Shown here piece by piece: positions 1 to 5,996 of a DNA stretch of 7,402 nt. The notes under the pieces were generated by a model that saw only the letters and a list, made by a program, of their open reading frames with translations, was not told the DNA's origin and searched no databases. Both the position numbers and the translations under genes were made by a program. Source of the DNA: Deltaproteobacteria bacterium (GTDB lineage: Bacteria; Desulfobacterota_D; UBA1144; Nemesobacterales; N074bin48); NCBI GenBank assembly GCA_004356685.1, contig SMWS01000107.1, forward strand, positions 1-7,402, written 5' to 3'. The number at the start of each line of letters is the position of its first letter. The stretch's first letter is position 1.

Positions 1-162
1 AATATGTAAATAATTAATTTAGAACTATAAGTTATTGTGTATTATAATGTTTTGTTATAGCTTTTATTATGAATTTTAAATGCTTGAAACTTTAATTAAT
101 ATACTTTGTTGAATTATAATCAGATAGAGCTTATCATAGTTGCCCACTTGTAGAAATTATAC
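1..162. other. Very AT-rich intergenic leader region
   Basis: No gene is visible here. All three + strand frames hit stop codons within the first 18 bases, so no upstream coding tail on that strand extends past that point. By direct count only 18 of the first 120 bases are G or C, far below the coding sequence that follows. The stretch contains two perfect TATAAT hexamers (43-48 and 115-120) and several TTAATT/AATTAATT runs. It most likely holds the promoter of the gene cluster and perhaps an AT-rich regulatory or bendable segment. I see no clear hairpin terminator from an upstream gene. Confidence 0.6.
92..120 (+). promoter_or_regulatory. Candidate sigma70-type promoter for the operon
   Basis: A perfect TATAAT -10 box lies at 115-120. 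A weak -35-like TTAATT lies at 92-97 with 17-base spacing. A better-looking TTGAAA at 84-89 is too far away (25 bases). Transcription would start near position 127, giving a leader of about 36 bases before the lipoprotein start codon. Because the region is almost all A and T, a TATAAT can occur by chance, so this is a candidate only. A second TATAAT at 43-48 is an alternative. Confidence 0.35.
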
Positions 163-618
163 ATGCGTAGAATAATTCCATTACTTATTATCATTTTTTT
201 AGCTTCATGCGCTGCGACCAGTGGGCCAAGTGACCGTAGTCCAACTATAGGAGACAAAAACAGCCCAAGCAATATAGTAATTAAGTTTGTGAATTCAATA
301 ATTGCTAACGATTTCGAATCAGCCTTTAAATATATCCATGCACCAATAACCGACAAACAGGGCTATGTTGCAAGAATGGAAAACCTGGTTAAAGACTCTA
401 ATAATAGAATAATTAATTATAATTTGCTGGCTACTCGCATTATAGGTGACGTTACATACGTAGTAGTTGAATTGGAGCTTGAATTAAACACGGGGAGTTC
501 TGAAAAAAGTTTGCGATTTACAAAAAATCAATATGTACTTAATCTGATTGATAGCAAATGGAAAATTGTTTCGGATCAGTGTATCGAGAACTGTATAGAA
601 ATAGAAAAGGTTAATTAA
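163..618 (+). CDS. Small secreted lipoprotein, NTF2-like/DUF4878-like
   Basis: The protein has 151 residues and a clear lipoprotein signal. Two arginines (2-3) are followed by a hydrophobic stretch (4-13) and the lipobox L-A-S-C ending at Cys16, the predicted lipidation site. A polar Ser/Pro/Gly linker spans about 17-36. The remainder (about 37-138) has the rhythm of small NTF2-like or DUF4878-type domains: a helix with a 'VNSIIANDFESAFKYI' pattern, then alternating strands ending in a 'WKIVSD' strand. Two more cysteines (140 and 144) near the C-terminus could form a disulfide in the periplasm. The family assignment is a resemblance, not a firm match, and the function is unknown. No strong Shine-Dalgarno precedes the ATG, but the signal peptide starts directly there, which supports this start. 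The stop codon overlaps the dapB start by one base (TAATG), so the two genes are probably translationally coupled. Confidence 0.8.
   Translation: MRRIIPLLIIIFLASCAATSGPSDRSPTIGDKNSPSNIVIKFVNSIIANDFESAFKYIHAPITDKQGYVARMENLVKDSNNRIINYNLLATRIIGDVTYVVVELELELNTGSSEKSLRFTKNQYVLNLIDSKWKIVSDQCIENCIEIEKVN
604..610 (+). promoter_or_regulatory. Ribosome binding site for dapB
   Basis: GAAAAGG lies 7 bases before the dapB ATG at 618, inside the last codons of the lipoprotein gene. It is a moderate purine-rich site that supports the one-base TAATG overlap start. Confidence 0.55.
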
Positions 619-1424
619 TGAGTTTATTAAAGGCAGGTGTAGTAGGGGCTGAGGGAAAAATGGGTTTAGCAATTCTCTCACTTCTTATAAACAGCAATGA
701 ATTTAAAGTGGTCGGCGCTACCGAGTTATCAGGAAATCCCACTGTAGGAAAAGATATAGGAGTTTTAACAGCCGGTGCAGAGCAGGGCATTTTAGTCAAA
801 GAAAACTTTGAGGATGCTTTTAAAGACGCAGACGGCATAATTGATTTTTCCTCACCCGCTTCGACTCTGCAAACAGCAGAATATGCAGCTAAAAATTGCA
901 AGGCTCTTGTAATAGGAACTACAGGATTTTCCGACAAACAAAAAAAAAGCCTCTTAAAACTTGCGCAAAGCTTCCCTTGTGTTTTTTCTCCCAATATGAG
1001 TGTTGGAGTAAATGTTATGTTTGAGATGTCCAAGAAATTGACTGAATTACTTGGAAATGATTTTGATATAGAAATTCTTGAGGTCCATCATAGAAACAAA
1101 AAAGATTCACCTAGCGGTACAGCGCTAAAGATAGCTGAAGTAGTTTCGCAGGCGCTCAATAAAAATTTGAGTGACATAGCGGTCTACAGCAGGCACGGGA
1201 ATATCGGCAAAAGAAAAAAAGGTGAAATTGGTATTCAGACGCTGCGTGGTGGAGACGTAGTTGGTGAGCACAGCCTGATATTTTATGGAGATGGAGAAAG
1301 AATTGAATTTACCCATAAAGCCTCCAGCAGAGATACCTTTGCAAGTGGAGCGATCAGAGCCCTTAAGTGGGTATCGGACAGACCGGCGGGACTTTACTCT
1401 ATGAAAGATGTACTTGGCTTTTAA
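618..1424 (+). CDS. dapB: 4-hydroxy-tetrahydrodipicolinate reductase DapB
   Basis: DapB reduces the product of dihydrodipicolinate synthase using NAD(P)H, in the cytoplasmic pathway to meso-diaminopimelate and lysine. The protein has 268 residues, close to the E. coli enzyme (273). Visible motifs in order are a Rossmann dinucleotide loop GVVGAEGKMG (7-16), IDFSSP (75-80), the GTTG nucleotide-binding motif (100-103), FSPNMSVGVN (123-132), and the catalytic and substrate block EVHHRNKKDSPSGTA (155-169). His157 and Lys161 align with E. coli His159 and Lys163. A C-terminal segment resumes the Rossmann fold, with H-K-A-S-S-R-D-T-F-A-S-G-A. The gene follows the lipoprotein with a one-base overlap and precedes tgt by 35 bases. 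dapA, its usual pathway partner, is not in the window. A run of nine A (940-948) lies in the coding sequence. Confidence 0.97.
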   Translation: MSLLKAGVVGAEGKMGLAILSLLINSNEFKVVGATELSGNPTVGKDIGVLTAGAEQGILVKENFEDAFKDADGIIDFSSPASTLQTAEYAAKNCKALVIGTTGFSDKQKKSLLKLAQSFPCVFSPNMSVGVNVMFEMSKKLTELLGNDFDIEILEVHHRNKKDSPSGTALKIAEVVSQALNKNLSDIAVYSRHGNIGKRKKGEIGIQTLRGGDVVGEHSLIFYGDGERIEFTHKASSRDTFASGAIRALKWVSDRPAGLYSMKDVLGF

Positions 1425-1459
1425 TCAGCCCAAATTTCCTACTACCTACCTTAATTACT

Positions 1460-2566
1460 ATGTACAAATTTGAAATAATCAAAGAGGATAATTTTACAAA
1501 AGCACGCACCGGACTTATTTCCACAAGCCATGGACGTGTTGAAACCCCCGCATTTATGCCTGTTGCAACACAGGGTACTGTGAAATCTATCATCCCCGAA
1601 GAACTGCAAGACCTTGGCTTCAGGATGCTAATTTCCAACGCTTATCATCTATACCTAAGGCCGGGACATAAAGAGATTAACAATCTCGGTGGACTGCATA
1701 AATTTATGAACTGGAGAAATTCTATTGCTACCGATAGCGGAGGATTTCAGGTTTTAAGCCTTTCAAAAAAAAGAAAGGTTAAAGAAGATGGGATAATTTT
1801 CCAATCACATTTAGATGGGTCTGAACATTTCTTCACTCCCAAATTAAGTATTGAGATCCAGCAGGCTGTTGGTTCAGACATTATGATGTGTTTAGATGAG
1901 TGCCCTCCCTATTCCACAGACTACAGCCAAATTGAAAAATCTTTGCAGCTAACAACCAGGTGGGCCAAAATGTGTAAAGAACATAAATCAGGAGAACAAA
2001 ACGCACTTTTTGGAATCGTCCAGGGAGGAATTTTTGAGAGTTTAAGAAAAAGGTCATGTGAGCAATTAATAGATATCGGTTTCGACGGTTATTCAATAGG
2101 GGGTCTTGGAATCGGAGAAGAGCCTGAGAGAACACACGAGCTTATAGAATATAGTTCGGGCTTGCTGCCGGCAAATAAAACAAGGTATGCCATGGGAATT
2201 GGCAACCCTTTAGATATCATTAAATCTGTTTGTTATGGAGTAGATCTTTTTGATTGTGTTATTCCTACAAGGAACGCAAGAAATGGAACTCTCTTTACAA
2301 ACAATGGAAAACTTGTTATAAAAAATGCGCAATTTACAAATGATTCAAATCCAATAGATGAATACTGTAAGTGTTATACATGTAAAAATTATTCAAGGGC
2401 TTATTTAAGACATCTTTATATTTCAAAAGAAATTCTAGCCATAAGGCTTCTTACCATGCATAATCTTTATTTTTTTAGCGACCTGATGACCAGTATTAGA
2501 GATGCAATTAAGGATGGGACATTCACTGAATTTAAAAATAGATTTGAAACAGCGGAGGTTATTTAA
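1460..2566 (+). CDS. tgt: tRNA-guanine transglycosylase (queuine/preQ1)
   Basis: Tgt swaps guanine-34 in the anticodon wobble position of GUN tRNAs (Asp, Asn, His, Tyr) for preQ1, a step in queuosine synthesis. From the ATG at 1460 it has 368 residues (E. coli 375) and begins with the family-typical MYKFEII...ARTGLISTSHGRVETPAFMPV. Key elements are TDSGGFQV (91-98) with the general acid/base Asp92, the DECPPY region (146-151), VQGG (187-190) of the substrate pocket, and FDCVIPTRNARNG (264-276) with the nucleophile Asp265. The zinc ligands are Cys303, Cys305, Cys308 and His334, with the same 2/3/26 spacing as the well-studied Zymomonas enzyme. The frame stays open upstream to a GTG at 1367, but the extra residues do not look like Tgt and would overlap dapB by 58 bases. 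No clear Shine-Dalgarno precedes 1460. Its next neighbour yajC starts one base after the stop. queA is not adjacent. Confidence 0.97.
   Translation: MYKFEIIKEDNFTKARTGLISTSHGRVETPAFMPVATQGTVKSIIPEELQDLGFRMLISNAYHLYLRPGHKEINNLGGLHKFMNWRNSIATDSGGFQVLSLSKKRKVKEDGIIFQSHLDGSEHFFTPKLSIEIQQAVGSDIMMCLDECPPYSTDYSQIEKSLQLTTRWAKMCKEHKSGEQNALFGIVQGGIFESLRKRSCEQLIDIGFDGYSIGGLGIGEEPERTHELIEYSSGLLPANKTRYAMGIGNPLDIIKSVCYGVDLFDCVIPTRNARNGTLFTNNGKLVIKNAQFTNDSNPIDEYCKCYTCKNYSRAYLRHLYISKEILAIRLLTMHNLYFFSDLMTSIRDAIKDGTFTEFKNRFETAEVI
2554..2558 (+). promoter_or_regulatory. Ribosome binding site deciding the TTG start of yajC
   Basis: GGAGG sits in the last codons of tgt, 9 bases before the TTG at 2568. It supports a TTG start for yajC over the in-frame ATG at 2502, which would give a long overlap with tgt and an N-terminus lacking a direct signal-like start. 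Confidence 0.7.
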
Positions 2567-2567
2567 A

Positions 2568-2942
2568 TTGAAATTTAAAAATATTATTTTCACTTTACCA
2601 TTTTTGACCCTAACCGGATGTGCGGCTCAGGGTTCGGGAAACAGTTCGCTTCTTCCGGGAATGATCCCTTTTATTCTCATATTTGTACTGTTTTACTTTC
2701 TGATATTGAGACCGCAACAAAAACAAAGTAGAGAACTAAAAGAAATGAAAAGCAATCTAAAAAGGGGTGACAATATTCTAACAAGTGGCGGCATTTACGG
2801 AAAAGTTGTAAATGTAAATGAAGATATTTTATCAGTGGAAATTGCAAAAGGAATAAATATAAAAATGACACGCTCCGGGGTAAGCGCAATAGTAAACCCT
2901 GAGGATGAAAATAAGGGCAAGGAGGGAAAATCGGGTAAATGA
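2568..2942 (+). CDS. yajC: Sec translocon accessory subunit YajC, with lipobox
   Basis: YajC is a small single-span inner-membrane protein that associates with SecDF and SecYEG. From the TTG at 2568 it has 124 residues. The family signature is plain: a hydrophobic span (about 32-47, PFILIFVLFYFLIL) followed directly by RPQQK (48-52), then a cytoplasmic domain with RGDNILTSGGIYGKV...VEIAKGINIKMTRSGVSAI and a charged Lys/Glu/Gly tail. Before the span there is a second hydrophobic segment (5-15) ending in L-T-G-C (15-18), a textbook lipobox, followed by a short Ala/Gln/Gly/Ser linker. This could be a lipoprotein-type signal peptide, so the mature protein might carry a lipid on Cys18 in addition to its membrane span. 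The start is set by GGAGG nine bases upstream, and the gene begins one base after the tgt stop. Its TGA stop overlaps the secD ATG by four bases (ATGA), suggesting translational coupling. Confidence 0.93.
   Translation: MKFKNIIFTLPFLTLTGCAAQGSGNSSLLPGMIPFILIFVLFYFLILRPQQKQSRELKEMKSNLKRGDNILTSGGIYGKVVNVNEDILSVEIAKGINIKMTRSGVSAIVNPEDENKGKEGKSGK
2919..2926 (+). promoter_or_regulatory. Ribosome binding site for secD
   Basis: AAGGAGGG lies within the lysine/glycine-rich tail of yajC, 12 bases before the secD ATG at 2939. The spacing is a little long but the match is strong. It works together with the ATGA stop-start overlap. Confidence 0.6.
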
Positions 2943-4537
2943 GAAGAAATACTAAAACCTGGCTTATCTTAATATCATTTATATCTCTTATATCTCTAAT
3001 CCTGTTAGCCCCGACTTTTATTGGAGATGCGCTTCCCTCTTGGTGGCAGAGGGTATTTCCTGAAAGAGGAATAAGGCTTGGCCTTGATTTGAGAGGCGGC
3101 ATGTTCCTTATGCTCGATGTACAAAAAGAAGAAGCTGTTGGCCATGAGTTAATCAACATTAAAAATCTGGGAACTGATGATCTTAAAAAAGAAAAAATCT
3201 TAATTAAGAATACTAGTATAGACGACAAATCAGTTACCTTTGATTTCTTTACTAAAAACGATCTAGGCAAAGCCAAAGAAAAATTAAATAGCTATAGCGA
3301 CATAGCAGATCTTAAGGAAAATAATCTAAGTCTTTCATTAACCCTGAAACCAAGCACCATAAGTAATTTGCAAAGAGATGCAATTAAACAGGTTATGAGC
3401 GTTATCACAAACCGAATAAATGAATTTGGGCTCATAGAACCCACAATACAACAGGCTGGAAATGACAGAATTCTTATTCAGGTACCACGGGCTTCAGAGA
3501 AAGACAGAGAAAGAATAGTCCATATCATAAGAAAAGCCGCAGTACTTGAATTCAAGATTGTTGAAGATGTATCAGCTGTAAAAGAGCCACTGCTCAGTAA
3601 ATATGGAGTATCAACCGAGCAAGAGTTGATAGAAAAAGGCTATATGGTTCACGCCGGTCAAACAGGATCAGAAAATGAGAAGTTTTTCATAACCGAGTCA
3701 GAAGCCAAAGTATCTGGTAAATACCTCTCTGATGCAAGGCTGATATTCGATCAGTTTGGAAGAGCGGCAGTTGGATTTACCTTTAGAGGCGAAGGCTCAG
3801 ACATATTCTATGAAACAACAAAAAACAATGTAGGACGAAGGCTTGCAATAGTTTTGGATGGAGTGATAAAATCAGCTCCTAATATTCAGGATGCCATAAG
3901 ATCAAGCGGTCAGATAACAGGAAATTTTACTCCAGAAGAAGCAAGAGACCTAGCGCTAGTACTGAGGTCGGGTTCGCTTCCTGTAAGCGTTAACGTAGTA
4001 CAGGAAAGAACTGTTGGGCCTTCACTGGGAAAAGATTCAATTGAAAAAGGTAAGTTTTCGATGATGCTTGGAGGAATTGTGGTTTTTATATTCATGATTT
4101 TATATTATAAAAAACAGGGTGTTATTGCTGACATTGCGCTTGGTCTAAATGTACTGTTCATAATGGGAGCGCTGTCTGCTTTTGGAGTTACACTCACACT
4201 ACCCGGAATTGCAGGTTTAGTATTAACTCTTGGTATGGCAGTAGATGGAAACATAATCATTTTTGAGCGAATTAAAGAAGAGCTGCGAGGCGGCAAAGTG
4301 CCATTTTCGGCTATTGATTCAGGTTATGGAAGGTCACTCTGGACAATTCTGGACGCAAACATTACTACTTTAATAACAGCACTTATACTGTTTTGGTTTG
4401 GAACAGGCCCAATAAAAGGTTTTGCAGCAACTCTTTCTATAGGAATAGTTTCAACCGTATTTAGTAATGTAATCGTTGCAAGAGTATTTACTAATTTAAT
4501 ACATTCAGATAAGAAAGTTAAAACAATTAGCATATAG
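2939..4537 (+). CDS. secD: Protein translocase subunit SecD
   Basis: SecD is an RND-family membrane protein that, with SecF, uses the proton motive force to help pull exported proteins through SecYEG and release them on the periplasmic side. The protein has 532 residues (E. coli 615; many other bacteria have about this shorter length). A first membrane span (about 8-24) is followed by the conserved GLDLRGG motif (48-54), then a large periplasmic region up to about 370. That region includes the NRINEFGLIEPTIQQAGNDRILIQVP block and the IRSSGQITGNFTPEEARDLALVLRSGSLP block. The C-terminal half holds about five spans from 375 onward, including GMAVDGNIIIFERIKEELRGG. Asp436 there matches the proton-relay aspartate (E. 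coli Asp519). The usual VDAN is VDGN here. The gene starts inside the yajC stop codon and is followed by secF after 24 bases. Confidence 0.98.
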   Translation: MRRNTKTWLILISFISLISLILLAPTFIGDALPSWWQRVFPERGIRLGLDLRGGMFLMLDVQKEEAVGHELINIKNLGTDDLKKEKILIKNTSIDDKSVTFDFFTKNDLGKAKEKLNSYSDIADLKENNLSLSLTLKPSTISNLQRDAIKQVMSVITNRINEFGLIEPTIQQAGNDRILIQVPRASEKDRERIVHIIRKAAVLEFKIVEDVSAVKEPLLSKYGVSTEQELIEKGYMVHAGQTGSENEKFFITESEAKVSGKYLSDARLIFDQFGRAAVGFTFRGEGSDIFYETTKNNVGRRLAIVLDGVIKSAPNIQDAIRSSGQITGNFTPEEARDLALVLRSGSLPVSVNVVQERTVGPSLGKDSIEKGKFSMMLGGIVVFIFMILYYKKQGVIADIALGLNVLFIMGALSAFGVTLTLPGIAGLVLTLGMAVDGNIIIFERIKEELRGGKVPFSAIDSGYGRSLWTILDANITTLITALILFWFGTGPIKGFAATLSIGIVSTVFSNVIVARVFTNLIHSDKKVKTISI

Positions 4538-4544
4538 TTACAAC

Positions 4545-4550
4545 AGGAGG
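4545..4550 (+). promoter_or_regulatory. Ribosome binding site deciding the GTG start of secF
   Basis: A perfect AGGAGG lies 11 bases before the GTG at 4562, in the secD-secF gap. It supports GTG as the start over the later in-frame ATG at 4607, which would cut into the N-terminus expected for SecF. Confidence 0.75.
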
Positions 4551-4561
4551 TAAGTCTTAAG

Positions 4562-5476
4562 GTGGAAATTATTAAGCCGGGTACTGTCGTTGATTTTATA
4601 AGCAAAATGAGAACTGCGGTTTTCATTTCAGTAGCACTTATTGTTATTTCGATTACCTCACTTTTTTATCATAAAGGACTCAACTGGGGTGTCGAGTTTA
4701 TTGGAGGAGCAGAAATCCACATTAAGTTTAAAAAAGATATTTCTGCCCAGGACATTACAAATGAGTTAAGCAAGATGAATTATAAAGGAGTTTCGGTTCA
4801 GTCTCTGGGACTGCAAAGTGATAATGAGTATATACTGAGACTTTCCTCTGATGAAGTAAAACATGATCAGATACCCGATTTTCAAAAGGAGTTAGACAAA
4901 TTAGTTACAGGCGAAAATGCCGGGAAATTTCAGGGCGCAAAGATACTTAGGATCGATTTTATAAGTCCCAAAATTGGAAAAGAACTAATTAAAAAAGCAG
5001 CCTATTCAATAATATTTGGATGGCTTGGAATTCTTATTTATGTAATGATAAGATTCGAACTTGGTTTTGCAATTGGCGCTGTAATTGCAATTATACACGA
5101 CATATTTATAACTCTGTGTGCAATCTCGCTGCTTGATAAGGAATTTAATCTTGCAATAGTAGCAGCGTTTTTAACTGTAATTGGTTATTCTGTGAATGAT
5201 ACGATTGTTATTTTTGACAGGATAAGAGAAAACCTCAAAAAAGGATATTCTTCATTTTCTGAATTAATCAATGAAAGCCTTTCTCAAACCCTTTCCAGGA
5301 CTGTTCTTACTTCCGTAACGGCTCTTATAGTTTTAGCATGTTTATTCCTGTTTGGCGGATCGGTTATACATGATTTTGCTTATACGCTTATGGTTGGTGT
5401 AATCGCCGGAACTTACTCTTCTATTTTTGTAGCAAGTGCGTTTGTTGTTTACTGGAATAAACGAAAGGCATTATAA
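4562..5476 (+). CDS. secF: Protein translocase subunit SecF
   Basis: SecF pairs with SecD in the inner membrane to form the proton-driven SecDF machine of the general secretion pathway. The protein has 304 residues (E. coli 323). The GTG start gives MEIIKPGTVVDFISK, a family-typical N-terminus, and has a strong AGGAGG upstream. The first span is about 18-36. It is followed by WGVEFIGGAEIHI (42-54), the counterpart of the conserved GIDFxGG motif but with Glu45 where Asp is usual. A periplasmic domain reaches to SPKIGKEL (135-142). Then come about five spans containing IIHDIF (177-182) and GYSVNDTIVIFDRIRENL, with Asp213 at the conserved SecF aspartate position. Near the C-terminus SRTVLTSVTALIVLACLFLFGG matches the usual family block. 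The gene sits 24 bases after secD and 15 bases before the DUF456 gene. Confidence 0.98.
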   Translation: MEIIKPGTVVDFISKMRTAVFISVALIVISITSLFYHKGLNWGVEFIGGAEIHIKFKKDISAQDITNELSKMNYKGVSVQSLGLQSDNEYILRLSSDEVKHDQIPDFQKELDKLVTGENAGKFQGAKILRIDFISPKIGKELIKKAAYSIIFGWLGILIYVMIRFELGFAIGAVIAIIHDIFITLCAISLLDKEFNLAIVAAFLTVIGYSVNDTIVIFDRIRENLKKGYSSFSELINESLSQTLSRTVLTSVTALIVLACLFLFGGSVIHDFAYTLMVGVIAGTYSSIFVASAFVVYWNKRKAL

Positions 5477-5491
5477 GAAAAATGAAGATTA

Positions 5492-5992
5492 ATGGATATC
5501 TTCGTAATAATTCTATATATAGTGTTTGCTCTTATAGGAATTTTTTGCATTTTTATAGGACTGCCCGGCAATTTTTTAATTTTACTATTTTCTAGTCTTC
5601 TTGCCTGGTACTTCAAATTTGAAGTAATAAAAATAAATATTATTATATTGCTGGTTTCACTGGCAATATTGGGTGAAGTGCTGGAACTTTTAATTGGAAT
5701 AATTGGTTCTAAGAAAAAAAAAGCAAGTAAGTCGGCAATCGTTGGTTCTATTATTTTTTCTATTATCGGAGCTATATTATTTGCACCAATTTTTTTTGGA
5801 CTGGGAGCAATTTTTGGAGCTTTTTTAGGTGCTTTCCTTGGAGCGTTTATAGTTGAATTTTTTAAGTTCCACGACGTATCAAAAGCTATAGAGTCAGGCA
5901 AAGGAGCATTGCTGGGTAAATTAGGAGGAGTATTAGTAAAAACAATTATTGGATTTATCATGATAACAACGACTTTAGTGAATCTATTTTAA
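5492..5992 (+). CDS. DUF456-family integral membrane protein
   Basis: This 166-residue, strongly hydrophobic protein matches the pattern of the uncharacterised DUF456 family. It has a first span containing GLPGNFLILL (23-32), a second span leading to GEVLELLIGIIGSKKKKASKSA (61-82) with two conserved-looking glutamates, then a glycine-rich span with repeated GAFLGAFLGAF (109-119). An amphipathic stretch HDVSKAIESGKGALLGKLGGVLVK (127-150) and a final span follow. The regularly spaced glycines (103, 105, 109, 113, 117) resemble a glycine-zipper helix packing motif. No catalytic residues are evident, and the function is unknown both for this gene and for the family as far as I know. Its start has only a weak upstream purine stretch (GAAGA at 5484-5488), so it may depend on coupling to secF 15 bases upstream. 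pheS follows after four bases. A nine-A run (5714-5722) encodes part of the lysine loop. Confidence 0.85.
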   Translation: MDIFVIILYIVFALIGIFCIFIGLPGNFLILLFSSLLAWYFKFEVIKINIIILLVSLAILGEVLELLIGIIGSKKKKASKSAIVGSIIFSIIGAILFAPIFFGLGAIFGAFLGAFLGAFIVEFFKFHDVSKAIESGKGALLGKLGGVLVKTIIGFIMITTTLVNLF

Positions 5993-5996
5993 AAAG

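Noticed and set aside
120..356. A 78-codon hydrophobic open frame on the - strand opposite the lipoprotein
   Set aside because: It is antisense to a gene with a clear signal peptide and dapB coupling, and no independent ribosome site or family match is visible.
611..1033. A 140-codon open frame on the - strand opposite dapB
   Set aside because: DapB motifs fix the coding strand, and the antisense translation has no recognisable features.
1367..1459. N-terminal extension of Tgt from a GTG inside dapB
   Set aside because: The extra 31 residues do not resemble Tgt and would overlap dapB by 58 bases. The family N-terminus begins at the ATG at 1460.
1425..1459. Possible terminator between dapB and tgt
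   Set aside because: No stem followed by a T run is present in this 35-base gap.
2502..2567. Upstream ATG start for yajC inside tgt
   Set aside because: It would add a charged, non-family leader before the signal-like segment. The TTG at 2568 has GGAGG nine bases upstream.
2677..3276. A 199-codon open frame on the - strand across yajC and secD
   Set aside because: It lies antisense to two clearly identified genes, has low-complexity Ser/Leu/Phe-rich content and no recognisable domain. It is a shadow of the coding strand.
5800..5850. Possible DNA tandem repeat encoding GAFLGAFLGAF
   Set aside because: The protein repeats but the codons differ between units, so it is a helix-packing pattern under protein-level selection rather than a recent DNA repeat.
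5449..5961. A 170-codon open frame on the - strand opposite the DUF456 gene
   Set aside because: Its Ile/Pro/Asn/Lys-rich sequence mirrors the hydrophobic and glycine codons of the real gene. It has no motif of its own.
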